Source: Candidatus Kuenenia stuttgartensis (GTDB lineage: Bacteria; Planctomycetota; Planctomycetia; Pirellulales; UBA1268). From it: a stretch of 47,129 bases of DNA. The translations under genes and the position numbers were made by a program. Positions within the stretch are counted from its first letter, which is position 1. Every line of letters starts with the position of its first letter. Shown piece after piece: positions 7,290 through 17,134 of the stretch. The stretch is taken from contig CAMCQY010000010.1 in NCBI GenBank assembly GCA_945877135.1, forward strand, positions 1 through 47,129, given 5' to 3'. Under the pieces are notes generated by a model that ran no database searches, was not told where the DNA came from, and saw nothing but the letters and a program-made list of their open reading frames with translations.

Positions 7290-8687
7290 ATGCCCAAACG
7301 CAATCTCTTCGTACTGCTGCTGATGATCGTCACCGCGGTGGTGGCCTGGATGGCCCGCGACCGCGCCGGCCACGGTCGGCGTTTTGCCGAGGTGCTCGGC
7401 GCGATCGACCGCGCGTATCTCGAGCCTGTTGATCAGCAGAGCCTGTTCGATGCGGCGATGGAGGGTGTGTTTTCCAGGCTCGACGAGCATTCCGCCTTCG
7501 TTGCCGGCGACCGCCGGGACGAGCTGGAGAGTCTGCTCGATCAGGAATTCGGCGGCATAGGCGTGGAGCTGACGAGGGCGGAATCCCACCGAGGCATCAC
7601 GGTCGTGAGTCCCGTGCTTGGCTCGCCGGCATGGCATGCCGGCATCGCCGCAGGCGACCGCATCCTGGCTATTGATGGAATGTCCACCCTGCAGATGCCG
7701 CTCGTGGAGGCGTTTCGACGGTTGCGGGGCAAGCCAGGTGCACCGGTGCTCCTTTCCGTCGCGTCACGAAGGACGGCGTCGGCAGAGGACGAGGCGGTTG
7801 ATGGGCCGGCTCGCGACATCACGCTGGTGCGGGAAGTGGTCAAGACAGAGAGCGTGCTGGGCGACCGGCGCCGCCAGGACGGCTCGTGGGAGTGGATGAT
7901 CGAAGGCGAGCCTGCGGCAGCGATCGTTCGGATCACCAGCTTCGGCGAGCGCACAGCCGACGAACTCAACCGCGCCGTGGAAGCAATCACAAGTCGTCTG
8001 GCCGATGCCAAACAGCAGGACTCCAGCGGCGTGCTGATTCTAGACCTCCGCGGCAATGCGGGTGGACTGCTCTCGGCCGCGGTGGACGTCTGCGATGTTT
8101 TTCTTGACGATGGCGTGATCGTCTCGACCAAAGGCCGCGCCGTGGGGGGGCGAAGCGGTGGTGACGGCGGACCATCCGGCGATGACGCCGCGGCCCTCGA
8201 CGTGCGGCGGGCCACTCGTGGTGCCGCCCTCGGCGACATCCCCATGGCGGTGCTGGTGGACGGACTCACCGCCAGCGCGGCAGAGGTGGTAGCCGCCTGC
8301 CTGCAGGACCACGGCCGGGCGATCGTGGTTGGCAACCGCTCGTTCGGCAAAGGAACTGTCCAATCGATCATGCCGCTGTCAGACGGCAGCGGCCTGCTGA
8401 AGCTCACCACGTCGGAGTATCTGCGTCCCAGCCGCATGAACATCCACCGGCGGAGCGACGACGACGAGAGCGATGCGGATTGGGGGGTGAGCCCCGACCG
8501 CGGCTGTGAACTCACTCCCACCGGCAGGCAGATCGAGGCCTTGCAGGCATGGCGGCGGATCCGCGACGTGGTGCCGCCGAAGGGTGGAATGGCCGCGCCG
8601 ACGCAGCCAGAGTCGCAGGCATCGCAGCCGCGACGGGTGGACCCGGTGCTGGCGAAGGCGGTTGATGCGATTCGCGACCGGGACTGA
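7290..8687 (+). CDS. S41 family C-terminal processing peptidase
   Basis: A periplasmic or membrane-tethered tail-specific serine protease. The 465 residues start with a hydrophobic segment at about 5-20 (signal or anchor). A PDZ domain follows at about 85-160 (GGIGVEL, GSPAWHAGIAAGDRILAIDG), then the S41 catalytic domain with LRGNAGG. The catalytic dyad is read as Ser329 in TASAAEV and Lys354 in FGKGTVQ. Their 25-residue spacing equals the Ser/Lys spacing of Prc/CtpA enzymes. A variable insert rich in Gly, Asp and Arg sits around residues 285-310, just before the catalytic Ser. It starts 23 bases after glgC and converges with folC, only five bases separating the two stops. Its substrate cannot be told from sequence. 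Confidence 0.9.
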   Translation: MPKRNLFVLLLMIVTAVVAWMARDRAGHGRRFAEVLGAIDRAYLEPVDQQSLFDAAMEGVFSRLDEHSAFVAGDRRDELESLLDQEFGGIGVELTRAESHRGITVVSPVLGSPAWHAGIAAGDRILAIDGMSTLQMPLVEAFRRLRGKPGAPVLLSVASRRTASAEDEAVDGPARDITLVREVVKTESVLGDRRRQDGSWEWMIEGEPAAAIVRITSFGERTADELNRAVEAITSRLADAKQQDSSGVLILDLRGNAGGLLSAAVDVCDVFLDDGVIVSTKGRAVGGRSGGDGGPSGDDAAALDVRRATRGAALGDIPMAVLVDGLTASAAEVVAACLQDHGRAIVVGNRSFGKGTVQSIMPLSDGSGLLKLTTSEYLRPSRMNIHRRSDDDESDADWGVSPDRGCELTPTGRQIEALQAWRRIRDVVPPKGGMAAPTQPESQASQPRRVDPVLAKAVDAIRDRD

Positions 8688-8692
8688 GCGAT

Positions 8693-10081
8693 CTACATCA
8701 CGGCGCGAATCTCGGCGGCGAGAAAGAAACTGCCGGCCACGCAGACGAGACCGCGGGGTGTGGCCAGTGATCGTGCCAACCGCAGTGCCTCCGCCGGGGC
8801 CGTCGCGACCTGCGGCGAGGGCAGCCCAGCACGACGGCAGGCCTCCACCAACTGCGGTACCGTCGCTGCCCGAGGGTTGGTGGCGTAGCGGGTGAGCACA
8901 ACGTGGTCGAAGCGATTCCGCGCCACCGCCAGCATCTCGGCGATCTGTTTGTCGGCGCTGGCAGCGAAGAGGAGCACCGTCGGACGGAAAACGCGTGTCG
9001 CGGGCGCGAGCGTCGCCACCAGCGATTCCATCGAGGCGACATTGTGCGCGGCATCGAGAATGATGAGCGGACGCTCGCCGATCCGTTCGATTCTCGCCGG
9101 CAGGCTGACCGTGCTCAGCCCTTTCGCCACCGCTCGGTCGCTCACGCGAATGCCTCTCGCATCGAGGCTGCGGGCGGCCATCACCACCACCGCTGCGTTG
9201 ATCGCCTGATGCCCACCCCGCATGGCCAGCGGGAAGACTTGTGGCTCGGCAGTCTGCTCGCCGGCCAGCATCACCGCGACGCGGCCGGGAGCGAGCGGAT
9301 CGGCGTGCGAATCACCCGCACCCGCTGGCAGGTATGTGGCCTCAAAATCGCGTCCCAACTGCACGAGCCGCGCGCGGCGACGGGCCGCGGTGCGTTCGAT
9401 GACCCGCCGGGCCTCGGGGTGGATGGCGGCTGAGATCACCGGACAGCCACGCTTGATGATACCGGCCTTCTCCGTGGCGATCTGGCCGACGGTGGAGCCG
9501 AGCAGATGCATGTGGTCGAGGCTGATGCTCGTGATGATCGACAGCACAGGCCGTGAGACGTTCGTGGCATCGAGTCGTCCCCCCAGCCCGGTCTCGAGCA
9601 CGGCGAGATCGACGCGGGCCCGAGCAAAGTGCACGAACGCCACCGCCGTCAGCACCTCGAACCAGGTCGGGCCGCTGCCGCCGCGCCGGCTGGCGGCGTG
9701 GTCCATCTGTTCGACGGCCGGGATGACGACGTTGAACGCACGCACGAGGTCGGCGGTGGAAATCGGCCGACCACCGATGCAGATCCGTTCCTCGAGGGCA
9801 TCGACATGCGGCGACATGTAGCGGCCCACCCGGTGACCGGCCGCCTGGAGCACCGCGGCCAGCATGGCGACGGTCGAGCCTTTCCCCTTGGTGCCCGCCA
9901 CGTGCACGACAGGAAAACGGTGGTGCGGATTGCCGATGGTGGCCAGCAGCCGCCGCACCCGCGTGAGTCCGAACGTGCCAGGTGCCGCGGAGGCGGGCAC
10001 CGCCCGTTCAAAATTGATCCGACGATCCAGCCACGCCAGCGCCGATGCCCGTGTGTGCTGCTGTCTGCGTGAACCGGGCAT
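8693..10081 (-). CDS. folC: Bifunctional folylpolyglutamate synthase / dihydrofolate synthase
   Basis: A cytosolic Mur-ligase-family enzyme that adds glutamate to dihydropteroate and folates. The chosen ATG at 10081 gives 462 residues; the open frame extends upstream to 10183, but an AGAAAG stretch just before 10081 favours the shorter form. Visible motifs are the ATP P-loop GTKGKGST around residue 63, the family segment MSPHVDALEERICIGG, LETGLGGRLDATN, ITSISLDHMHLLG with TEKAGIIK, and LILDAAHN in the C-terminal glutamate-ligase domain. Its stop is five bases from the stop of the S41 protease gene. Upstream, about 300 bases of non-coding DNA separate it from the BBP7 gene. Confidence 0.93.
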   Translation of the reverse strand: MPGSRRQQHTRASALAWLDRRINFERAVPASAAPGTFGLTRVRRLLATIGNPHHRFPVVHVAGTKGKGSTVAMLAAVLQAAGHRVGRYMSPHVDALEERICIGGRPISTADLVRAFNVVIPAVEQMDHAASRRGGSGPTWFEVLTAVAFVHFARARVDLAVLETGLGGRLDATNVSRPVLSIITSISLDHMHLLGSTVGQIATEKAGIIKRGCPVISAAIHPEARRVIERTAARRRARLVQLGRDFEATYLPAGAGDSHADPLAPGRVAVMLAGEQTAEPQVFPLAMRGGHQAINAAVVVMAARSLDARGIRVSDRAVAKGLSTVSLPARIERIGERPLIILDAAHNVASMESLVATLAPATRVFRPTVLLFAASADKQIAEMLAVARNRFDHVVLTRYATNPRAATVPQLVEACRRAGLPSPQVATAPAEALRLARSLATPRGLVCVAGSFFLAAEIRAVM

Positions 10082-10388
10082 CTTTCTCAGACTTCCACGA
10101 CGGCGGTGTATGTGCGGCGGTCGAACCGGGGACGCGAGGGCCTTTGCAAGTCGATGCCGGCCTGGGCGTTTTGCGGGACGCACGCGATCTGCGAGTGTAC
10201 CGTTGGATGAGCGGTGCCGGGGGCGACCCTATCGCATGCACTCCGGCCGTTCATGCTGCTTCGTCCCCGCTCCCCATACAAGCCCCCGGCGTAAGCCGGG
10301 GGATCTGCATGCGTCTCCGGGGCGCTTGTCGAAAGCAAAACGGGCTTGACCCTCGGCCGGCGTTTCCAGACCCTCCCACCCGAGGATC
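10082..10388. other. Intergenic region between folC and BBP7 gene, with one GC-rich hairpin
   Basis: A 307-base gap between divergent genes. The only clear structure is a hairpin at 10283-10302: an 8-bp stem (CCCCCGGC / GCCGGGGG) closed by a GTAA loop of GNRA type. No T-tract follows, so it is not a standard intrinsic terminator. No small gene or clear promoter pair was recognised. Confidence 0.45.
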
Positions 10389-11738
10389 GTGTCGGCCGTT
10401 TTCCGCCTCCGTATCGGCGTCTGCTCCATGGTGTCGTCGCCCTTCAGATTGAGCCTGACAGTCGTGCCAGCGCCGTTCCGCGGCATGGCTGGCTGGCGTT
10501 GCGTCATCGTGCTCTGTGCGGCGTTCCTGGCGAGACTTGGCCTTTCGCAGGAGCCGCTGCCACCGCCGAATGAATCGATCCCGTTCAGTCAGCCGCCGAG
10601 CCCGCCTCTCGGAGAGGCATCAGGAGATCCGCTTTCAGGACGGCCTGCTGATGCCGACAATGCACTCCCCGCCGTCGGCGAGCCGCCCCCGATGTACATC
10701 GCCGATCCGCTCAACGCCGCCGGCTTCGCGGGCATCCCCGTCGGTGACGCTGCCGACATGCTGCCGAACTGGCCCCGCTGGTTCGCCGGTGCCAGCGGGT
10801 TGGTGATGACTCGCACGCTTCCCGCGGGCACGGCCACGATGCTGCCGGCAGGCGGCGTGCAACTCACGACCAGCAACGCCGCCGCCACCTGGCCCGGTGG
10901 CGTCGACCTGCACGTGGGCCGCTGGTTCGGTCCGCGTCAGCAGAACGCCGTCGAGTTCATCTACTGGGGCGTCTACGGCATCGGCTCGTCGGCGACCGCC
11001 ACGGCGAGTCCGGCGACGATCGACGCCATCCCGCAGGCGCAAGGCGTGATGGTCGGGAGCACGCCCGCCTCAGCGTATCTCACCAACTCCGCGGCGCAGA
11101 CGATCAGCCGCTCCGATCTCATCAACGACGTCGAAATCAACTGGCTCTACTCGCTCTGGGAGCGGCCCGAGTTTCTCTCGCAGGATCCGGCCGCTCCGAG
11201 CCGTAGGATCAATCTTATGTGGCTGGCTGGGTTTCGGTTCTTCCAACTTGAGGACGTGCTCACGCAGACGAGCTTTCCCGGCGGCGGCGCGCCAGGCACC
11301 CTCGACCTCGGCGTGGCCACCAACAACAACCTCTACGGTGCCCAGGTGGGGGCGAAGTTCGACTGGCGGTTTCTGCCGCAGGTTCGCTTCTCATCAGTGC
11401 CGAAGTTCATGATCGCCGGCAACTCGATCACGAACACCACGACGCTGGCCACCGGTGCCGGGACACAGGCCGTCTTTGCCTCTGGCGCTCCGGTCAACGT
11501 GCACTCGACGCTCGGCGTGTTCTCATGGCTGGGTTCGGTCGACACCGGCCTGGCCTGGGATGTGACCGACCGTTGGAGCCTATCGCTGGGCTACCGTGTG
11601 GTGGGCGTGGGCAATATTGCCCAGGCCGATGGCCAATGGCCGCCCGTGATCACCGGCCCGGCGAGCATCTCCGGGATCGACGCCGGATCGAGCACGATCA
11701 TCCACGGCGGCTTCGCGGGATTTGAAGGCCGGTATTGA
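10389..11738 (+). CDS. BBP7-type outer-membrane beta-barrel protein
   Basis: Probably an outer-membrane barrel of the BBP7 family, which is typical of planctomycetes. After a hydrophobic export segment (CVIVLCAAFLARLGLSQ) come a Pro-rich spacer and a chain of amphipathic strands. Characteristic segments are WFAGASGLVMTR, GGVDLHVGRWFGPRQQNAVE, LMWLAGFRFFQLED and NLYGAQVGAKFDWRF, with a final short strand ending in aromatic-Gly-Arg-Tyr, as in many barrel proteins. The start is uncertain: GTG 10389 gives 449 residues, ATG 10428 is possible, and ATG 10485 would place the signal peptide at the extreme N-terminus. The gene converges with the sulfatase gene ten bases away. Function of the family is not established; transport or surface structure is an inference. 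Confidence 0.82.
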   Translation: MSAVFRLRIGVCSMVSSPFRLSLTVVPAPFRGMAGWRCVIVLCAAFLARLGLSQEPLPPPNESIPFSQPPSPPLGEASGDPLSGRPADADNALPAVGEPPPMYIADPLNAAGFAGIPVGDAADMLPNWPRWFAGASGLVMTRTLPAGTATMLPAGGVQLTTSNAAATWPGGVDLHVGRWFGPRQQNAVEFIYWGVYGIGSSATATASPATIDAIPQAQGVMVGSTPASAYLTNSAAQTISRSDLINDVEINWLYSLWERPEFLSQDPAAPSRRINLMWLAGFRFFQLEDVLTQTSFPGGGAPGTLDLGVATNNNLYGAQVGAKFDWRFLPQVRFSSVPKFMIAGNSITNTTTLATGAGTQAVFASGAPVNVHSTLGVFSWLGSVDTGLAWDVTDRWSLSLGYRVVGVGNIAQADGQWPPVITGPASISGIDAGSSTIIHGGFAGFEGRY

Positions 11739-11747
11739 TAACACGGG

Positions 11748-13484
11748 TCAATTCGACCAGTAGATCCATTCGTCGGTCTTGGCCACCGGTCGGCCCAGCG
11801 GCTTGTCGATCAACACCGGCACCTCGATCAGCGCCGGCCAGAGCGGCTTCGCCTGTTCGGCATTGATCTTTCCGAGCAGGGCAGCCAACTCGGCCACCTT
11901 GGCCGGGTTTTCGTCCGCACGGTCGTGCTGCTCGGTCGGATCGTCGGTGAGGTTGTAGAGCCACTGCTTTCGGCGGGTGTCGTCAACCTGCAGCTTCCAG
12001 TCGCCTGCGCGGATCGTCCGATAGTTTCCGCTCCGCCAGAAGAGCGACTCGTGCGGCCGCCCCGCGGCGGTCTTGTCAACGAACGGGAGCAGGTTTGTGC
12101 CATCGATGATGCGATCGACGGGCAGCGTGGCGCCGGCGACGGCCGCGGCCGTCGCGTAGATATCGAAGTGCGTCACGGGCTCGGCCACATGCTCCCCCTT
12201 CGGCAGTCGCCCCGGCCACCGCATGAAGAACGGCACCCGCAGACCACCCTCGAAAAACGTCGCCTTCCAGCCACGATACGGCTTGTTGAGATCGTTGAGC
12301 CCGAGGTAATTCGCACCGCCGTTGTCGCTCGTGAAGATCACGAGCGTGTCGTTCTCGAGCCCCTGCTCCCGGAGGGCGTCCAGCACGCGGCCGATGTTGC
12401 GGTCGAGATTGCGGATCATGGCCGCGTATACCCGGAGCGAATGGCTGCCAATCTGCGGCAGGGCGTCGTAGTCGGCCTTCGTGGCCTGCAGCGGTGAATG
12501 GGGGGCGTTGTAGGCCAGGTACATGAAGAACGGGCGGTTGCGATTGGCCTCGATCGCATCGATCGCCTGATTGGTGAGGTAGTCGGTCATGTAGCCGTCG
12601 GTCTTGAACACGGGACCGCCGTTGAACCGCACGCCGCTCGGCTGCGCCGCCCAGAGAAAGCGGTCCACCGGATCGAATGCATTCTGTGCGTTGACGACAT
12701 TCGCGCTCTTCGGATCGTCATACATCGAGCTCCCCGCCAGGAATCCCAGGCTTTCGTGGAAGCCGTGCCGCTCCGGATGGAATTCCTCGGTCTCTCCCAG
12801 GTGCCACTTGCCCAGGTGCATCGTGTGGTAGCCCACCTCCGCCAGCAGTTTCGCGATCGTGATCTCGCTCGTCGGCAGTCCTTGCGTTGTGAACGGCGGC
12901 ACGTCTTTTTCACGTTCGCGGTGGTAGATGGCATCGTGGAAGGGATTGCCCATGTTCATCGCCACCACGCGGGCAAAATTGATCGGGGCACTGGTGAACT
13001 CAAACCCGAAACGGGTCGGATAGCGGCCGGTCATCAAGGCTGCCCGTGATGGTGAGCAGGTGGCGTTGCCGGCATAAGCCATCGGAAAGTTCACGCCGTC
13101 ACGTCCGATCGAGTCGATCCGAGGCGTGGGGACGGCGCCGCCCGCCACTCCGCCTCCGTTGAAGGTGATGTCGTTGAAGCCCATGTCATCCGCGAGGATG
13201 ACGATGATGTTCGGCTTCCGTACGGCCGGTGCCTCGCTCGGCCCATGCTTCCAAGCCACGGGCTGATTCGCCGCGGGATGCGACCGCCGCATGCGGGCCA
13301 CCATGAGCAGCATCCCCTGCCGCCCGCCGATCAGCCAGAACCCTGCTGCAGCGAGAACGATCCCGAGGAGGCCGACCAGCCCTGCCCTGAGCAGGAAGTT
13401 CCGCAAAGTGTGGTCTGGCATGGGATGTTTCTGGGACGGCATGGACAGCATGGATCGTGTGAGGAGTGTGCGGCACAGTTCCAC
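11748..13484 (-). CDS. Sulfatase (arylsulfatase type), membrane-anchored
   Basis: Hydrolyses a sulfate ester, probably on an exogenous polysaccharide. The 578-residue frame contains a membrane helix near the N-terminus (LVGLLGIVLAAAGFWLIGG), then the sulfatase fold. PNIIVILADDMGFND supplies the metal-binding aspartates, and ATCSPSRAALMTGRYPTRFG contains the CxPxR signature with Cys143 as the expected formylglycine precursor. HLGKWHLGE, VIFTSDNGGANYLG and a C-terminal PFFMRWPGRLPKG region follow. A formylglycine-generating enzyme must be encoded elsewhere. The start is uncertain: GTG 13484 lies ten bases after the stop of the PVC cytochrome gene, while ATG 13451, 13442 and 13421 are alternatives that keep the helix. 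It is almost certainly co-transcribed with that cytochrome. Confidence 0.93.
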   Translation of the reverse strand: MELCRTLLTRSMLSMPSQKHPMPDHTLRNFLLRAGLVGLLGIVLAAAGFWLIGGRQGMLLMVARMRRSHPAANQPVAWKHGPSEAPAVRKPNIIVILADDMGFNDITFNGGGVAGGAVPTPRIDSIGRDGVNFPMAYAGNATCSPSRAALMTGRYPTRFGFEFTSAPINFARVVAMNMGNPFHDAIYHREREKDVPPFTTQGLPTSEITIAKLLAEVGYHTMHLGKWHLGETEEFHPERHGFHESLGFLAGSSMYDDPKSANVVNAQNAFDPVDRFLWAAQPSGVRFNGGPVFKTDGYMTDYLTNQAIDAIEANRNRPFFMYLAYNAPHSPLQATKADYDALPQIGSHSLRVYAAMIRNLDRNIGRVLDALREQGLENDTLVIFTSDNGGANYLGLNDLNKPYRGWKATFFEGGLRVPFFMRWPGRLPKGEHVAEPVTHFDIYATAAAVAGATLPVDRIIDGTNLLPFVDKTAAGRPHESLFWRSGNYRTIRAGDWKLQVDDTRRKQWLYNLTDDPTEQHDRADENPAKVAELAALLGKINAEQAKPLWPALIEVPVLIDKPLGRPVAKTDEWIYWSN

Positions 13485-13494
13485 GTTGCAGGGA

Positions 13495-16400
13495 TCAGTG
13501 CTTCGACGCTGCTGGATCTCCCGTCAGGGAGACAAGATACGCGACGAGATCACGGAGTTCGCGGGGCGTGAGCTTGTCGCGGATGTCCGCCGGCATCGCC
13601 GACAGGCCAACCGCGCGGTCCTCGATTTCCGCCACGGGAATCTTTCGCCGCGCCCCATCCGCGAGCATCAATTCGACCTCCTGCTCGTTCTCCCCGCGAA
13701 AGACACCGCTGACCGTCGTGCCATCGTCGAGCACCAGTGTCAGTGTGCCATAGCCGGGGCTGATCGCGGCATTCGGCTCGACAATCGATTCGAGCAACGT
13801 CTCACGGGTTCTGGCCAGCCCGATCCCGGTCAGATTGGGGCCGACCTCGCCGCCTCGATTCCCCACCATGTGACAACGGCTGCACGACACGGCGGTCTTG
13901 TTGAGAAACACGGCCTCGCCGCGGGCCACATCGCCGCCGGAGAGCGACCGCCGGTAGGCAGCGAGTGTATCGGGCGATGAGCCCTCGGCTGCTGAGGACG
14001 TGGGCAGGTCGGACGTGGACAGCTGTCGTGCCGCTGCGGCCTCGAGCGCCTCCAGATGGGTTTCCGGCGGAAGCGTGCCCTGCTTCATTCTGTCGATCGC
14101 GGTGCGAACGACTGCAGTGGCCCCGTCCCCTTTCATTCCGGCGACGACGTCGAGCGTTGCCTGCAGTTCCGGGATCGCATCGCCGGCGACCACCGCGGCC
14201 GCCGCCTTCAGAAAGTCATCTGGGGCGATCGTCGCCAGTGACCGCAGCGCACCCGCCCGGACCTGCGGGTCGGCATCGTTGAGGAGTGTTGTCATCACGG
14301 CCGATAGTTCGGGGGCGTTGGCCTTCCGCAGAGCTTCGATGAGCGCGACACGCTTGGCGGCATCGGTGGCCCGGTCCACCGCCGCGTCGGCGATCAGTTG
14401 GCCCGTGCCCGGCACGCCCAGGCTGGCGGCCGCCAGCAAAACGTCGGGCCCGAGCGGGCCAGCCGCAGCACGCAGCGCGGCGAGACCGGTACCGACCTCG
14501 GCAGCGGCGACCCCGGCATCTCGGGCCCCAGCAGGCCTCGACGAACCGAGCACCCGGTCGCGAACCGGCGGCTGGGCCCAGTCGCGAAGGCAGTCGATGG
14601 TGAGCTGTCGCAGGGCTGGCCGCAATTCCGATCGTGAGGCGAGGCCGACGAGGGCGGCCGCATTCTCCTGTTGGCCCAGCATGTCGGTGGCGGCGATCAC
14701 CCGGCGCCAGAGTGGATCGGCGTTGAACGTCGCCGCTGGTGTCGCGGCCGGCATCGTTGTCGTCGTGGCGCAGACGGCCGGAAAACGGCTCGCGACCGCC
14801 GCCAATGCCGGCAAGGCCGCTGCGATCGGCTCGTCGTAGATGCCCCGCGCGGCCTCCAGCACCACGCGGGGATCGGTGTCGTCGAGGCAGCGGGCCAGGA
14901 GCGGCGAGGCGAGCCGCCGCAGGGCAACCGCGATGGCAAGCCGCACCTCGGGCGAGGCATCCGTGAGAAATGGTGTCAACGCGTCGCCCGCGTTCGTCGC
15001 TGCTGGCGGTAGGCCGGGCGATCGATAGCCAGCGCAGCGGGCCAGCGCCACCGTCGCCGCCTGCCGTAGCGCTCGATCGCACTGCTGGGAGTCGGCCAGA
15101 TGGGTCGTTGCATCACTTCGGAGCAGTGTCACCAGTGGCTCGATCGCGGCGGCATCGCCGATCCTGCCCAGGCCCTGAGCGGCATAGAACCGCACCCGTG
15201 GACTGTCGTCTTGGAGCCGCTCGACAAGCATCGGCACGGCCGCCGCGTATCGCAGGTCACCAAGCACCCGGCAGGCTTGGGCCAACGGCTCGCGTTCGGT
15301 GGCTGCGACGAGCGAGGCTGCGGTGTTGAGCAGGGCGGTAGCGGCCGACGCGGAGGCGGCTGATCGCGAACGGCCGATCTGGCCGAGGGCCCAGAGGGCG
15401 TGGATCCGCGGCTGTACAGGCAGTGATGCGTCGGCCGCCAGCGTTGCGAGTCGATCGACCGGAGGCGTGGGCTGGCCGGCGATCGCAAACTGTGCGAAGA
15501 GCCTGACACGACGATCGCCATGCCCGAGCAGGTCGAGCAACTCCTTCGTGTCGCGGGCTGCGAAGTCTGTTGTCAGGAGCTGCCGTGTCTGCGCCTGCCG
15601 CAGCTCCTCTTCCGGCGTTCGGCCGGTCCGCTCGATCCGGTGAATCCGCCCCTTGTTTGGTCCCCGCCAGCCCTCGACAAAGTCGAGCAGGTAGAGATCG
15701 CCGTCGGGCCCAAACTCGCAGTCACTGGCGAGAACATGCTTTGCGAACGGCTCGCTGCCCGTCACCTCGAAGCCCGCGCCACGGGCCGCGACCGTGATCG
15801 CGTTGACGCCGCTGCCGGCCGACGTGCCATGGAAGTCGCAGAGGAAGAAACGTCCGGCAAACTGAGGCGGCAGCCCTACGCCCGGGTCGTAGCAGAGACC
15901 GGCCGGGCCCGACGCGACATGCTTGAGCGGCGGAAGGGCATAGGCCGCGGAGCCGTCGAACGCCGTCTGCCAGAGCTTCTCGCGGCCCCACGGTCCCCGA
16001 TCGGACAGATACTGATAGTGCATTCGCCAGCCGGAGTCGCCGCCGTCGATCACGTGCACAAAGCGAGCCTTGTCTTCGGCGTCGCTGTTGTTGTCGCCTG
16101 TGAACAGATTGCCGAGGTCGTCGAAGGCGAGTTCCTGCGGGTTGCGCAGGCCCTCGTGGACCACTTCCAGACCAGAGCCATCGGGCTCGCACCGCAGCAC
16201 CCCGCCCCGGTCGGGCATCACGATCCGACCGTCGGCAAGCGGGATGTTGAGGCCGCGGTCACCGATCGAGAAGTAGAGCCTGCCGTCAGGTCCCCAGCAG
16301 AGGCCGTGCAGGTCGTGGCCGTAGAAGGCGAAGCGGACGCCGTAGCCACGGTGGAGCGGTTGCCGGTCGTCGGCCATGCCGTCGTCGTTGTCGTCCCGGA

Positions 16401-16971
16401 GCCGCCAGAGGTGCGGAATGCAGGTGTAGAAGACATCGCCGTTGCGGGCCAGCACGCCGGCGCCGATGCCGTCGAGAACGCCGTTGAATCCGTCGGCAAA
16501 AATGGTGGAGACTTCGAACCGGCCGTCGGCATCACGGTCCACGAGCAGCCGCAGGCGATCGTGCTCGGTGGTGTAGGCCTTGAGATCGGGCCCCGCATGT
16601 TTGCGGATGTAGGCGAGCCGATCCTCGATGCTCCGAGCGGCGAGATCGTCGTCGAGCCAGTTCATGTGTCGACGGTTGTCTTCGGCTCCCCGGTCGGTGC
16701 GGAAGGTCTCGCAGACGAGAATCCGGCCGCGGTCGTCGAAGGTAAACGCGACAGGGTTGGCGAGTTCGGGCTCAGCGGCGGCCAGTTCGGCCCGGAAGCC
16801 GGCGGGCAGGCCGATCGCCGCGGTTGCCTGCGCGGCTTCGTCGGAGGCCGCCGCGATCGGCGGGTTGTAGGGCTCGGCAGCGAAGCCGTCGCCGGCCGCG
16901 AGCGACGTCAGCATCACGGCCAGCACGACACCGTGGAGACCGGCCGGTTGGCCATGCAACTGTTTTCGCAT
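13495..16971 (-). CDS. PVC-type membrane-bound dehydrogenase: propeller, HEAT repeats and CxxCH cytochrome domain
   Basis: A large exported protein typical of planctomycetes, thought to be a heme-bearing sugar dehydrogenase or a related redox protein. The start at ATG 16971 (1158 residues) follows AGGAG by five bases. A signal peptide comes first. A beta-propeller then spans about residues 35-450, with segments such as GLPAGFRAELAAAEPELANP, GVLARNGDVFYTCIPHLWRL and WGPDGRLYFSIGDRG. An alanine-rich alpha-helical HEAT-like repeat region covers about 470-990 (for example LLGHGDRRVRLFAQFAIAG and LNDADPQVRAGALRSLATIA). A cytochrome c domain ends the protein, with heme motif CSRCH at 1030-1034 followed by GGEVGPNLTGIG. 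The sulfatase gene starts about ten bases downstream. The electron acceptor and substrate are not evident. Confidence 0.92.
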   Translation of the reverse strand: MRKQLHGQPAGLHGVVLAVMLTSLAAGDGFAAEPYNPPIAAASDEAAQATAAIGLPAGFRAELAAAEPELANPVAFTFDDRGRILVCETFRTDRGAEDNRRHMNWLDDDLAARSIEDRLAYIRKHAGPDLKAYTTEHDRLRLLVDRDADGRFEVSTIFADGFNGVLDGIGAGVLARNGDVFYTCIPHLWRLRDDNDDGMADDRQPLHRGYGVRFAFYGHDLHGLCWGPDGRLYFSIGDRGLNIPLADGRIVMPDRGGVLRCEPDGSGLEVVHEGLRNPQELAFDDLGNLFTGDNNSDAEDKARFVHVIDGGDSGWRMHYQYLSDRGPWGREKLWQTAFDGSAAYALPPLKHVASGPAGLCYDPGVGLPPQFAGRFFLCDFHGTSAGSGVNAITVAARGAGFEVTGSEPFAKHVLASDCEFGPDGDLYLLDFVEGWRGPNKGRIHRIERTGRTPEEELRQAQTRQLLTTDFAARDTKELLDLLGHGDRRVRLFAQFAIAGQPTPPVDRLATLAADASLPVQPRIHALWALGQIGRSRSAASASAATALLNTAASLVAATEREPLAQACRVLGDLRYAAAVPMLVERLQDDSPRVRFYAAQGLGRIGDAAAIEPLVTLLRSDATTHLADSQQCDRALRQAATVALARCAGYRSPGLPPAATNAGDALTPFLTDASPEVRLAIAVALRRLASPLLARCLDDTDPRVVLEAARGIYDEPIAAALPALAAVASRFPAVCATTTTMPAATPAATFNADPLWRRVIAATDMLGQQENAAALVGLASRSELRPALRQLTIDCLRDWAQPPVRDRVLGSSRPAGARDAGVAAAEVGTGLAALRAAAGPLGPDVLLAAASLGVPGTGQLIADAAVDRATDAAKRVALIEALRKANAPELSAVMTTLLNDADPQVRAGALRSLATIAPDDFLKAAAAVVAGDAIPELQATLDVVAGMKGDGATAVVRTAIDRMKQGTLPPETHLEALEAAAARQLSTSDLPTSSAAEGSSPDTLAAYRRSLSGGDVARGEAVFLNKTAVSCSRCHMVGNRGGEVGPNLTGIGLARTRETLLESIVEPNAAISPGYGTLTLVLDDGTTVSGVFRGENEQEVELMLADGARRKIPVAEIEDRAVGLSAMPADIRDKLTPRELRDLVAYLVSLTGDPAASKH

Positions 16972-17134
16972 CCGTACTCCTGCTTCGTTGGCTGCCTGGC
17001 GAGTGATGAGGCGGGGCATCAACCGTCATCTCAGTATAGTTACCAACCGGGGGCGGCCAGCGTGCCGATGTTTCGTGGTATCCTCGGGCAGCGCGAGGGC
17101 CATCCCCGCGTCCACGACACGCGAGGACCAGACC
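16972..17134. other. Divergent intergenic region between PVC cytochrome and pterin dehydratase genes
   Basis: About 160 bases between divergent starts. The ribosome-binding sites are clear: AGGAG for the minus-strand gene and GAGG at 17123-17126 for the plus-strand gene. TATAGT at 17035-17040 is a possible -10 for the plus-strand gene, without a clear -35. Confidence 0.35.
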
